From the NCBI RefSeq assembly GCF_001544495.1, contig NZ_FCNZ02000006.1:1-64000 (forward strand): 64,000 bases of DNA, in the 5' to 3' direction. This DNA is from Caballeronia telluris (GTDB taxonomy: Bacteria; Pseudomonadota; Gammaproteobacteria; Burkholderiales; Burkholderiaceae). The position numbers and the translations under genes were made by a program. Below are positions 8,869-17,853 of this stretch, one piece after another; position 1 is the stretch's first letter; each line of letters starts with the position of its first letter. The notes beneath the pieces are model-generated. The model was not told the DNA's origin and did not search any database. It was given only the letters and a program-made list of their open reading frames with translations.

Positions 8869-9891
8869 ATGACTGGATCACAACAACCGTCGCCGCGCGT
8901 TCGTCACCGCCGCTTCGTCGCGCGAACCGTCATCGTCGTGGCATTGATCGCGATCAGCGCGCCCGCGTTCTTCATCACGAAAGCGCGTGCCGCCGACGAA
9001 GCGATGCGCGTCGGCGTGCTGATCCCGGGCTCGAAGACCGACAAGGGATGGATGGAATCGGGCTACGACGGCGTCGTCGCCGCGCAGAAGGAATTCGGCC
9101 CGAAGCTGAAGACGCAGATCATCGAGAACATCAACTACGCGGACATGGAGCAGGCGCTCACGAATCTCGCGACGAAGAACCAGCTCGTGATCGGTGTCGG
9201 CGGGCAGACGCAGGCCGCGGTGCTGAAGGTCGCCAAGCGCTTTCCCAACGTGAAGTTCTCCATCGTCGGCGGCAGCAAGGGCGAGACGATGCCGCCGAAC
9301 GTCGCGGGCTATGACGTGAAGCAGGCCGAGATCGCGTTCGTCGCGGGCGCCACGGCCGCGATGCTGTCGAAGTCGAATGCGGTCAGCTACGTGGGCGGCA
9401 TGGAGATTCCGTCGATCGTCAACGCGGGCAAGGAGTTCGGCAACGGCGCGCGCTACATCAATCCGAAGATCAAGTACTTCGAGAGCTACACCGGCGACTT
9501 CGACAACGTCGCGAAGGCGCGCGAAGCGACCGCCGCGGCCATCGCGCAAGGCGCCGACGTCCACTATCACATCCTGAACCTCGGCCTGCGCGGCCTCGAA
9601 CAGGCGGCGAAGGAAAAGAACACGCACATCATCGGCAGCTATACGGACCGCTGCGGCAGCGACGCGCTCTATGTCGCCTATAGCATCACGGGCGTCGGCT
9701 ACCAGGCGCAATACGCGATCGAACAACTCGAAAAAGGATCGTGGCAGCCGGGCTACAAGGCGTTCGGTCTAGCGATGGGACCGAAGGCGTCAGCCATGGC
9801 CGTATGCCAGACGACGCCCGCGATGCAGGCCAGAATCAAGCAGATCGAAGACGACATCCTGAGCGGCAAGATCAAGGTCTCCGAAGGATGA
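8869..9891 (+). CDS. BMP-family ABC transporter substrate-binding protein
   Basis: A 340-residue periplasmic binding protein with an N-terminal signal sequence (RRFVARTVIVVALIAISAPAF..., cleavage near ARA|ADE) and the BMP/PnrA-type nucleoside-binding fold: VGVLIPGSKTDKGWMESGYDG, then VIGVGGQTQAAV. It should deliver a nucleoside-like or purine/ureide ligand to the permeases downstream. ATG 8869 has a strong AAAGGAG eight bases upstream. A GTG at 8860 overlaps that ribosome site and was rejected. The stop overlaps the ATPase start (ATGA), so the transporter genes are coupled. Confidence 0.92.
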   Translation: MTGSQQPSPRVRHRRFVARTVIVVALIAISAPAFFITKARAADEAMRVGVLIPGSKTDKGWMESGYDGVVAAQKEFGPKLKTQIIENINYADMEQALTNLATKNQLVIGVGGQTQAAVLKVAKRFPNVKFSIVGGSKGETMPPNVAGYDVKQAEIAFVAGATAAMLSKSNAVSYVGGMEIPSIVNAGKEFGNGARYINPKIKYFESYTGDFDNVAKAREATAAAIAQGADVHYHILNLGLRGLEQAAKEKNTHIIGSYTDRCGSDALYVAYSITGVGYQAQYAIEQLEKGSWQPGYKAFGLAMGPKASAMAVCQTTPAMQARIKQIEDDILSGKIKVSEG

Positions 9892-11471
9892 ACGCCGCCG
9901 CCCTCGCGCCGCGCACGAACGCGGCGCCGATCCTCTCGCTCGCGGGCATCGGCAAGCGCTTCGGCGCGTTCCAGGCGCTCGACGACGTCTCGCTCGGCCT
10001 GATGCCCGGCGACGTGCATTGCCTGATCGGCGAGAACGGCGCGGGCAAGTCGACGCTCTGCAACGTGATTTTCGGCGTGCATCAGCCGGACGCGGGCACG
10101 ATGCGCGTCGATGGCGCCCCGTACCGGCCGCGCAATCCGCGCGAGGCGCTTGGCGCCGGCATCGCGATGGTTCATCAGCACTTCAGCCTCGTCGACGACG
10201 CGAGCGTGCTCGACAATCTTTTGCTCGGCCAGTCGCGCGGCTTTCTCGATCGCGCGGCGCGCACGAAGGAAGTGCAGGCGGTGCTCGCGAGCGTCGGCCT
10301 CGATCTCGCGCTAGACGTGCGCATCGCCGACCTGTCGGTGGGCGAGCGTCAGCGTGTCGAGATCGTCAAGTGCCTGATGCGCGAGCCGCGCCTGCTGCTC
10401 CTCGACGAACCCACCGCCGTGCTGCTGCCCGCCGAGATCGACGCGTTGCTCGATACCTGCGCGCGCGTCGCCGAACGCGGTTGCGCGGTGGTGCTCGTCA
10501 CGCACAAGCTGAAGGAAATCTGCCGCATCGCAACGCATGCGACCGTGCTGCAATCGGGACGCGTCGTCGCGCGCTCGGCGTCGCCTTCGACCGACATCGA
10601 TCATCTCGTGCACGCGATGATCCATCGCGCCGAAGCGCCGGACGACAGCGAAGACATGGCGAGCCGCCTCTCGCTCGCGCAACTTCGCGCGACCTCGCCC
10701 TACTCGCGCCCGCTCGACGACGAAGTCCTGCAGATCGACGGCCTTTCCGCCCGCGATGCCGAGGGCGTCGCGCGCTTGTCGGACTGCACGCTCGTCGTGA
10801 ATCGCGGCGAGATCGTCGGCATTGCGGGCGTCGAAGGCAATGGTCAAAGCGAACTCGGCGCCGTGCTCGCGGGCATGATGCCGGCGGCGGCGGGACGCTT
10901 CTTCATCGCGGGCCGCGACATGACGAACGCAAGCCCGCGCGAACTGACGCGCGCGGGCGTCGGCATCGTGCCCGAAGACCGGCACGCGGTCGGCTGCGTG
11001 ACGGGCATGAGTCTCGCCGACAACCTGCTCATCAATCACCTCGACCGTTACACGCAGTACGGCTTCCTGCGACGACGCGCGATGCGTGCCGCCGCGCTGG
11101 AACTGATGACACGCTTCGACGTACGCGCAAGCGGACCCGACGCGCTGTTCGGCGGCCTCTCGGGCGGCAACCAGCAGAAGGCGGTGCTCGCGCGCGAACT
11201 GACGCTCGATCCGCTCGTCTTCCTGCTCGCCGCGCAACCGACGCGCGGTCTCGATGTCGGCGCGGTCGCCGCTGTCTACACGCACATCCGCGCGGCGCGT
11301 GAACGCGGCGTCGGCGTACTGCTGATCTCATCCGAACTCGACGAACTGATGAGCGTCGCCGATCGCATCGTCGTGCTGTATCGCGGACGCATCATGGGCA
11401 GTTGCACGCCCGATGCGGCCAATCGCGGACGCATCGGCGCATGGATGGCGGGCTCGGGAGACACCGCATGA
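9888..11471 (+). CDS. ABC transporter ATP-binding protein (tandem NBD, BMP/nucleoside type)
   Basis: A 527-residue protein with two fused ATPase domains. The first has an intact Walker A (GENGAGKST, residues 48-56), signature LSVGERQ and Walker B (LLLLDEPTA). The second has the degenerate P-loop GVEGNGQSE, signature LSGGNQQ and AQPTRGLD, typical of sugar and nucleoside importers (YufO/RbsA-like). It energises the two permeases that follow. ATG 9888 overlaps the stop of the binding protein; earlier in-frame codons back to 9741 lie inside that gene. Confidence 0.93.
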   Translation: MNAAALAPRTNAAPILSLAGIGKRFGAFQALDDVSLGLMPGDVHCLIGENGAGKSTLCNVIFGVHQPDAGTMRVDGAPYRPRNPREALGAGIAMVHQHFSLVDDASVLDNLLLGQSRGFLDRAARTKEVQAVLASVGLDLALDVRIADLSVGERQRVEIVKCLMREPRLLLLDEPTAVLLPAEIDALLDTCARVAERGCAVVLVTHKLKEICRIATHATVLQSGRVVARSASPSTDIDHLVHAMIHRAEAPDDSEDMASRLSLAQLRATSPYSRPLDDEVLQIDGLSARDAEGVARLSDCTLVVNRGEIVGIAGVEGNGQSELGAVLAGMMPAAAGRFFIAGRDMTNASPRELTRAGVGIVPEDRHAVGCVTGMSLADNLLINHLDRYTQYGFLRRRAMRAAALELMTRFDVRASGPDALFGGLSGGNQQKAVLARELTLDPLVFLLAAQPTRGLDVGAVAAVYTHIRAARERGVGVLLISSELDELMSVADRIVVLYRGRIMGSCTPDAANRGRIGAWMAGSGDTA

Positions 11472-12586
11472 ATCCCGATCTGAATCTGCATGGCACGCTT
11501 TCGCGGTTGCGCTTCAGGCGCGGCGACGGCAACGCTTCGCCGCAAGTGCGCGTCGCACTCGTGGTCGGCGCATCGGTTGCGCTCGCGCTCGTCGCGGCGT
11601 TGCTGTTGATCGCGGTAGTCGGCGTGCCGATCCGCGATGCGATCGCCGCCTTCGCCGACGGCGCTTGGGGCTCGCCTTACGCCATTGGCGCGTCGATCAA
11701 CCGGAGTCTTGCATTCGCGCTCGTCGGCACGGGCTTCGTGATCGCGAACCGAGCGCGGCTCACGAACGTCGGCGGCGAAGGGCAGATTGCGATCGGCGGC
11801 ATTGCGGCCACCGCGATGAGCCTCTACGGCGGATGCGCGCATCTGCCGTTCGGCCTCTCGTTCGCCGTGCCGATGCTGACCGCGGCCGCCGCGGGCGCGG
11901 TCTGGGGCGGCGTGCCGGGCCTGCTGAAGGCGAAGGCCGGCACTAATGAGGTGATCAGCACGCTCTTGCTGTCGTTCATCGCCGTGTGGTTGCTCTACTG
12001 GTGTGTGCAGAGCGAAGCCCTCCTGCGCCAGCCGATGACGAGCGGCGCCACGCTGCCCGAATCGCTCGACATTCCGGACGCGGCCAAGCTGCCCGCCGTG
12101 CTCGCCGCGAGCGGCATGAACCTCACCATCGGATTGCCGCTCACACTCGTGCTGGCGGTCGCCTCCGCCGTGATGCTCCGGCGCACGCGCTTCGGGTTGT
12201 GCCTGCGCGCCGCCGGACTGAACCCGGTCGCGGCGCGGCGTGCCGGTCTGCCGATCACGTCGGCGCTGGTCGGCGCGCTCTCGCTCGCCGGTGCGTTCGG
12301 CGGCCTTGCGGGCGCGCTGATGCTGCAAGGCGACCAGTATTCGCTGAAGGCGGGCTTTTCGTCGGGCTATGGCTTCGACGGGCTCGTGGTCGGCTTGCTG
12401 GCGCGCGACTCGATCGTCGGCGTGTTCGCTGCCGCGCTGCTCTTCGGCTTCCTGCGCTCGGGCGGCATCAACATGGAAATGGTCGCATCGGTGCCCTCGG
12501 CGCTGGTGCTGATCGTGCAGGGCATCGTCACGGTCGCGCTGGCAGGCGGCGCGATGTGGCTCGAACGCAAGGGAGCGCGGCAATGA
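11468..12586 (+). CDS. ABC transporter permease 1 (BMP/nucleoside type)
   Basis: A 372-residue inner-membrane permease with about eight to ten hydrophobic helices and the family motif NVGGEGQIAIGG after the second helix. The next signature, KAKAGTNEVISTLLLSFIAVW, is characteristic of the YufP-like larger permease of nucleoside importers. ATG 11468 overlaps the ATPase stop (ATGA). It pairs with the second permease to form the channel. Confidence 0.92.
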   Translation: MNPDLNLHGTLSRLRFRRGDGNASPQVRVALVVGASVALALVAALLLIAVVGVPIRDAIAAFADGAWGSPYAIGASINRSLAFALVGTGFVIANRARLTNVGGEGQIAIGGIAATAMSLYGGCAHLPFGLSFAVPMLTAAAAGAVWGGVPGLLKAKAGTNEVISTLLLSFIAVWLLYWCVQSEALLRQPMTSGATLPESLDIPDAAKLPAVLAASGMNLTIGLPLTLVLAVASAVMLRRTRFGLCLRAAGLNPVAARRAGLPITSALVGALSLAGAFGGLAGALMLQGDQYSLKAGFSSGYGFDGLVVGLLARDSIVGVFAAALLFGFLRSGGINMEMVASVPSALVLIVQGIVTVALAGGAMWLERKGARQ

Positions 12587-13500
12587 ACATCGAGCTTCTG
12601 GCGGTCTTCGCGGGCGCTTCCATCCGCCTCGCCGCGCCGATGATGCTCGCCGCGACGGGCGAACTCATCAGCGAGCGCGCGGGCGTGCTCAACATGAGCG
12701 TCGAAGGCATGATGCTGACCGGTGCGTTCCTCGGCGCGACGTTTTCCTGGCTGACCGGCAATCCGGGGATCGGTCTCGTGTGCGGCGTGCTCGGCGTGAT
12801 TCCGCTTGCGCTGTTGCAGGCGTTCCTGAGCATCACGCTGCGCGCGAACCAGATCGTGACTGGCATCGGCATCAACATCCTGGCGCTCGGCGGCACGACG
12901 CTCGCGTATCGCCAAGTGTTCGGCGAGCGCTCGAGCGCCGTGATTCCCGGGCTGTCGCGCTGGTCGCCGCCGGGGCTCGGACACTTGCCGGTGATCGGCG
13001 AACCCGTGTTCCATCAGGTGTGGCTGCTGTATGCGGGACTCGCCGTGCTGATCGCGACGTCCATCGTGATGCGGCGCACCGCGCTCGGCATCGCGCTGCA
13101 TGCGGCGGGCGTCGCGCCGCGCGCGGTCGATCAGTCGGGCTTGTCGGTCGCGTGCCTGCGCTATGGCGCGGTGGTGTTTTCGGGCGTGATGTCGGCGGCG
13201 GCGGGCTGCTTCATCTCCATCGGCGACATCCACACGTTCACCGAAGGCATGACGAACGGGACCGGCTATCTCGCGATCGCCGCGATCATCTTCGGCAACT
13301 GGAAGATCGGGCGCACCGCGCTCGCGTGCCTGCTCTTCGGAGCCGCGACCGCGATGCAGTTCCAGTTGCCGATGTTCGGCATTCACGTGCCGACTGCGCT
13401 GCTCATCATGCTTCCGTACCTGCTCGCGCTCGTCGCGGTGGCGGGGCTGATCGGGCGGCAGACCGCGCCGCCCGCGCTGACGCAGCCGTTTCGACGATGA
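12583..13500 (+). CDS. ABC transporter permease 2 (BMP/nucleoside type)
   Basis: A 305-residue permease with about eight membrane helices and the YufQ-like opening AAPMMLAATGELISERAGVLNMSVEGMM. The conserved ANQIVTGIGINILALG loop is present. ATG 12583 overlaps the previous stop by four bases. The four transporter genes thus form a single overlapping unit divergent from the amidase operon, which argues that the importer supplies the substrate of those hydrolases. Confidence 0.92.
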   Translation: MNIELLAVFAGASIRLAAPMMLAATGELISERAGVLNMSVEGMMLTGAFLGATFSWLTGNPGIGLVCGVLGVIPLALLQAFLSITLRANQIVTGIGINILALGGTTLAYRQVFGERSSAVIPGLSRWSPPGLGHLPVIGEPVFHQVWLLYAGLAVLIATSIVMRRTALGIALHAAGVAPRAVDQSGLSVACLRYGAVVFSGVMSAAAGCFISIGDIHTFTEGMTNGTGYLAIAAIIFGNWKIGRTALACLLFGAATAMQFQLPMFGIHVPTALLIMLPYLLALVAVAGLIGRQTAPPALTQPFRR

Positions 13501-13534
13501 GCTCGGACGGAGTACCATCGCCGAGATCATCGAC

Positions 13535-13550
13535 GTGCATCGATCTGCAC
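13535..13550. promoter_or_regulatory. Candidate TetR-type operator
   Basis: The inverted repeat GTGCA-N6-TGCAC lies in the 84-base gap between the second permease and the TetR gene, with looser ATCG/CGAT symmetry outside it. Position suggests autoregulation. I did not find an equally clear copy in the 8661-8868 divergent region, so this is tentative. Confidence 0.35.
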
Positions 13551-13584
13551 CGATTCCCGTCCGCTCAACCATTCGACACTGTCC

Positions 13585-14307
13585 ATGCCTAGCAAGAAGC
13601 CGTCATCGTCTGCTAAAGCGCTCGGCGCCGATCCGCCGGCTGCGCCGACCACCCGTCGCCAGCAACTCGCGAGCAAGACGCGCGAGCGGATGCTGAAGAT
13701 CGCGATCCGCGAATTCGCGGACAAGGGTTATAGCGGCGCGCGGGTCGAGACGATCGCGAGCCGGTCGAAGGTCAACATCCGGATGATTTATCACTACTTC
13801 GGCGGGAAGGAGAAGCTGTACGTCGAAGTGCTGGAGCATGTGCTCGCACGGCTGCGCGAGGCGGAACTCGCGGTCACACTCGACGTGCATACCGTCGATC
13901 CCGCTGCCGGCATCATCCAGCTTTACGACTTCACCGAAGCACATTTTTCCGCGCACCGCGAATTGCTTTGCCTGCTTTCGTGGGAGAACCTGAACCGGGC
14001 GCGGTATCTGAAGCTCTCGAAAGTGATTCAGGCGATGTCGTCGCCGGTGCTCGATAAATTGCGCAGGCTGATCCGGCGCGGGGAAATGGGCGGGACGTTG
14101 CGCCGTGGCATCGATCCTCTGCATCTGTATGTCACGCTCGTCAGCCTCGCTTATTTTCACAAGTCGAATGCGTATACGCTCTCGCGGATGTTCGATACCG
14201 ACATGCTCGCGGCGAGTTGGCAGGCCGCGCATAAGCAGCAGGCGCATGAACTGGTGCGTGGGTTTCTGCGGAAGGGCACGATGCGGCAGGGGCTGGCGGT
14301 GGCGTAG
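13585..14307 (+). CDS. TetR-family transcriptional regulator
   Basis: A 240-residue regulator with an N-terminal HTH (about residues 33-80; MLKIAIREFADKGYSGARVE, then the MIYHYFGGKEKLY helix) and a helical ligand-binding domain. The overall plan resembles RutR-like regulators, which sense pyrimidines, but the match is generic. It follows the ABC importer on the same strand and probably controls the divergent hydrolase/importer locus. ATG 13585 has no strong ribosome site; about 30 basic or flexible residues precede the HTH. It converges on the transglutaminase gene at 14311. Confidence 0.9.
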   Translation: MPSKKPSSSAKALGADPPAAPTTRRQQLASKTRERMLKIAIREFADKGYSGARVETIASRSKVNIRMIYHYFGGKEKLYVEVLEHVLARLREAELAVTLDVHTVDPAAGIIQLYDFTEAHFSAHRELLCLLSWENLNRARYLKLSKVIQAMSSPVLDKLRRLIRRGEMGGTLRRGIDPLHLYVTLVSLAYFHKSNAYTLSRMFDTDMLAASWQAAHKQQAHELVRGFLRKGTMRQGLAVA

Positions 14308-14310
14308 GGT

Positions 14311-15234
14311 CTAGGGTTCGATCTCGGGATTGGAACCGTCACCGTCGATCCCAAGCACCGTCACTCCCACATCCACGCGATGCGACCCGCCCCCAAGAAT
14401 AAGCCCGCGCAGCAGCGACACATCGCTATAGTCTCGCCCGATCGCGAGCGTGATGTGATCCAGATCGGCGAGCACGTCGTTGGTCGGATCGAGATCGATC
14501 CACCCGCTGCCCGGGCAAAACACCGACACCCACGCGTGCGAGGCATCCGCGCCAATGAGCTTCACCTGCCCCGGCGGCGGATCGTTGCGCAGATAGCCGC
14601 TCACATACCGCGCGGGCAGGCCGATCGCCCGCATGCAGCCGATCATCACCTGCGCAAAGTCCTGACACACCCCGCTCTTCAGTTCGAACGCCTGATGCGC
14701 GGGCGTATCGTATGAAGTGGAAAGCGGCCGGTACTCGAAGTCGGCATAAATGCGATGCATCAAATCGATCGCGCCTTCGGCGAGCGGACGCCCCGGCGTA
14801 AAACTGACGAGCCCGTATTCCTGCAAGTCCTGCCGCAAGCCGATATTCGGCGACGCGAAGCAGAACTCCGTCTCCGGCACGAACGGCGCGCCGGCGAAAT
14901 AACGCGTGCTCGCCGCGACCGTGTCCCAAGTCGGGGTCGCGGCCGGATCGAGCGACGCCCAGCGCGGCGTCAACTCCACCGTCGTCTCGCTGATCATCTG
15001 CAACGACCGGTGCGGCGACTCCAGCGAAAAATACAGCACGTCGTTGCCGAACGCATCGACGCGGCTGTTGATGTACGACGGCGCCGGCTCGATGCTCTCC
15101 TCATGCGCGATCACGCGCTGCCACGCCGTGTTCTGCGGACGAATCGTCGCGAGATGCTGCGCCGTTTCGACGTAGGTGGAGTAGCGGTAAGTCGTCCGGT
15201 GCGACACCGACAACACGGCCTTTTCGATCGTCAC
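14311..15234 (-). CDS. Transglutaminase-like cysteine peptidase/amidase (small, set A)
   Basis: A 307-residue protein with the bacterial transglutaminase N-terminal beta domain (SHRTTYRYSTYVETAQH...) and the core triad Cys188 region (SGVCQDFAQVMIGCMRAIG), His near 231 (ASHAWVSVF) and Asp near 246 (WIDLDPTND). Such proteins (COG1305-like) are usually thought to act as peptidases or amidases rather than cross-linkers. ATG 15234 overlaps the upstream ATP-grasp/alpha-E stop by four bases, so the two are coupled. It is the last gene of set A. Confidence 0.9.
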   Translation of the reverse strand: MTIEKAVLSVSHRTTYRYSTYVETAQHLATIRPQNTAWQRVIAHEESIEPAPSYINSRVDAFGNDVLYFSLESPHRSLQMISETTVELTPRWASLDPAATPTWDTVAASTRYFAGAPFVPETEFCFASPNIGLRQDLQEYGLVSFTPGRPLAEGAIDLMHRIYADFEYRPLSTSYDTPAHQAFELKSGVCQDFAQVMIGCMRAIGLPARYVSGYLRNDPPPGQVKLIGADASHAWVSVFCPGSGWIDLDPTNDVLADLDHITLAIGRDYSDVSLLRGLILGGGSHRVDVGVTVLGIDGDGSNPEIEP

Positions 15235-17834
15235 GACGACACCTGCAGCGATTGCGTCTTCGCGTGGCTGAAGTAGCGCGCGCTGATTTCATGCGCGGCC
15301 GCGCTCACCTGCGCTTCCAGTTCGTCGCATGCGGCGACGAGTTCGGCGTGCATGCCGCCGGCGTCGGTCGTGCAAAGCGCTTCGAGATTGCGCAGCGACG
15401 CCGCATGCCGCGTCGCCGCGCTGAAATCGCTGTGCGCGCCGCGCCCGGCCGCCTGTGAAATCTCGACGAGCTTCGTGCACAGGCGCTTGTACACGCCATA
15501 GAGACCGCGCGGATTGGTCGGCTCGACCACCAGCAGGTCGATCAGCGGCGGCACTTCGAAGCGTCCCGGGTAGAGCGAGCGATACGTCAGCGTGCTGTCG
15601 AAAAGTTGCAGCAGCAGATCGAAGCCGCCGGGCGTCGCGATCTGCCGATGCTTCGCCGCCGTGCGCAGGAAGGTCGCCATCGTCGCGACACGTTCGATGT
15701 GCCGCCCCGCAAAAATCAGCCGCCACGCTTCGTCGCGCGTCATGCGGTCGCCCTGCGCGCCGCTGATCGCGAGCAGTTGCGACGAGAGCGTTTCGAGCGT
15801 GCGCGTGAGCAGCACGCGGTCGTAGCGCTCGATGCCGCGCACCGGATGCAGCGCCTGGATCGCATCGCGGAAATCGTTGCGCGCCGCGAGAATCGTGCGC
15901 CAGTGATCGGTCGAGAGGCGCCCGCGAATCTCGCCGCTCGCGCGCGCCTGGCTCGCGAGGTTCTGCCCGATGCTCGACGCCGCGCTGCCTTCGCCGAGGT
16001 TCGCGACGAGCATCCGTTCGAGCGACGCCGACGTATAGCCGCTACGCGGCGCGCCCGGCGGCAAGAGGCCACACTGCCAGGCGAGATCGACCATCGTGTC
16101 GAGCAAGCCTTCCGCGTCGTTGCTCTCCAGCGACGAAAGAATCACGCGCATCAGCCGCGTGTTGTTCTCCGCGCGCTCGCCATAACGGCCGGCCCAGAAC
16201 AGGTTCTCCGCGGCGCGGCTCGACACCGTGCGGTGCTTGCGCGCGAGGTCGTCGGGCGTCATCGGCGTGGGCAGCAGCGAGAGCGTCGAACTCGGATGGC
16301 TCGACAGCACCCACGTATCGACGCTGCTGCTGCCATATTGCATCGATACCGACGGCTGCCGTTCCGCGCCGAGGCGCGTGAAGCCGCCCGGCATCACGGA
16401 CCAGCCGCCTTCCATGTCGGCGATCGCGTAGACGCGCAGCACGCTGGAACGCCCGGCGATCGTGCTCTCCTCGTATCGCGGCGCGTGCGAGCCGGGAAAC
16501 AGTTCCTGGATCGTGAAGGCATCCGGCATCGCCTCGATGCGCTTTTCCCACTTGGCGAGCGGCTGCAAGCCGTCGCCGAAACCGCGCGGACTGCGCCCGT
16601 TCATCTCGACGCCCGGCCACGTCGGAATCACGAATGCTTCGTCGAGCGATTCGAGCGCCGCCTCGCGCGCCGCCGCCTCTCCGCACCACCACGTCGGCAC
16701 GCTCGGTAGTTCGAGCCGCTCGCCCAGCAGCGAATGCGAGATCGCGGGCAGGAAGCCATGCAGCGCCGGCGATTCGACGAAGCCGGAGCCCGGCACGTTC
16801 GACACCATCACGTTGCCCGCGCGCATCACCTGCAAGAGACCCGGCACGCCGATGCTCGAATCCGCGCGCAGTTCGACGGGATCGCAGAACGCGTCGTCGA
16901 GACGCCGCAGCAGCACGTGCACGCGCTCCAGTCCGGCGAAGGTCTTGAGAAAGAGCTTGTCGTCGCGCACGGTCAGGTCCTTGCCTTCGACGAGCGTCAC
17001 GCCGAGATAGCGCGCAAGGAACGCGTGCTCGAAGAAGGTTTCGCTGAACGGCCCCGGCGTAAGCAGCGCGATATGCGGCGAGCCTTCCTCGCCGCGCATC
17101 GTCGCGCGCCCGCCTTCGACGAGCGATGCGATCAGCCGCGAATAGAACGGCGCGAGGCGCTGCACGCGCATCGAACGGAACGGGTCGGCGAAGACGCCCG
17201 CCACGATCAGCCGGTTCTCCAGGGCATAACCGAGCCCCGACGGCGCCTCGGTGCGATGCGCCATGATGACCCACTCGCCGCTCGGCGCGCGCGCGAGATC
17301 CACCGCGACGAGTTGCAGGTACTGACCGCCCGGCGGCACGAAGCCCTTCACCGAGCGCAGGTAGCCGGGGTGGCCGAAGACCATCGCAGGCGGCAGGAAG
17401 CCTTCGTGCAGTAGCGTCTGCGGCCCGTAGACATCCTTCACGATGGCGTTGAGCAGGGTCGCGCGCTGTTTGATCGCGCGTTCCAGCTTCGCCCACTCGC
17501 CTTCGTCGATGAGGAACGGCAGAAGGTCCAGCGCCCACGGACGCGGCTCGCCGTTATCCGCGTAGACGTTGTAGCTGATGTCGTTGTCGCGCACCTGCTG
17601 CGCGATGGAATCGACGGCGTGATCGAGACCGGCGATGCCTTCGTCGCCGAGCAGATCGAAGAAGCGCCGCCAGATGGGACGCAACTGGCCCGATTCGTCG
17701 CGCAGTTCGTCCCAGTGGCCCTCCCTCACCGGCAGCGCGCGCAAAGGCGATGAGACCTTCGCGCGGACCGCGGCTTCTTCGAAAGGGAGTGAGGTTTGAA
17801 CGGCCAAAAGTTGAACCGGTTGTCGTTTTAGCAA
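15231..17834 (-). CDS. Circularly permuted ATP-grasp / alpha-E fusion protein (set A)
   Basis: An 867-residue fusion. Residues about 40-510 form a circularly permuted type-2 ATP-grasp domain (Y-G-PQTLLHEGFLPPAMVFG; VVDLARAPSGEWVIMAHRTEAPSG; ALLTPGPFSETFFEHAFLAR), predicted to make carboxylate-amine (peptide-like) bonds. From about 530 an alpha-E domain begins (RAAENLFWAGRYGERAENN), matching the stand-alone paralogue at 23629. The start is uncertain: the frame opens with TTG 17834 without a clear ribosome site, 19 bases after the giant transglutaminase stop, and no ATG occurs early. The product or target of the ligase is unknown. Confidence 0.88.
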   Translation of the reverse strand: MLKRQPVQLLAVQTSLPFEEAAVRAKVSSPLRALPVREGHWDELRDESGQLRPIWRRFFDLLGDEGIAGLDHAVDSIAQQVRDNDISYNVYADNGEPRPWALDLLPFLIDEGEWAKLERAIKQRATLLNAIVKDVYGPQTLLHEGFLPPAMVFGHPGYLRSVKGFVPPGGQYLQLVAVDLARAPSGEWVIMAHRTEAPSGLGYALENRLIVAGVFADPFRSMRVQRLAPFYSRLIASLVEGGRATMRGEEGSPHIALLTPGPFSETFFEHAFLARYLGVTLVEGKDLTVRDDKLFLKTFAGLERVHVLLRRLDDAFCDPVELRADSSIGVPGLLQVMRAGNVMVSNVPGSGFVESPALHGFLPAISHSLLGERLELPSVPTWWCGEAAAREAALESLDEAFVIPTWPGVEMNGRSPRGFGDGLQPLAKWEKRIEAMPDAFTIQELFPGSHAPRYEESTIAGRSSVLRVYAIADMEGGWSVMPGGFTRLGAERQPSVSMQYGSSSVDTWVLSSHPSSTLSLLPTPMTPDDLARKHRTVSSRAAENLFWAGRYGERAENNTRLMRVILSSLESNDAEGLLDTMVDLAWQCGLLPPGAPRSGYTSASLERMLVANLGEGSAASSIGQNLASQARASGEIRGRLSTDHWRTILAARNDFRDAIQALHPVRGIERYDRVLLTRTLETLSSQLLAISGAQGDRMTRDEAWRLIFAGRHIERVATMATFLRTAAKHRQIATPGGFDLLLQLFDSTLTYRSLYPGRFEVPPLIDLLVVEPTNPRGLYGVYKRLCTKLVEISQAAGRGAHSDFSAATRHAASLRNLEALCTTDAGGMHAELVAACDELEAQVSAAAHEISARYFSHAKTQSLQVSS

Positions 17835-17853
17835 TCGATCGCCGGCGGCAATT

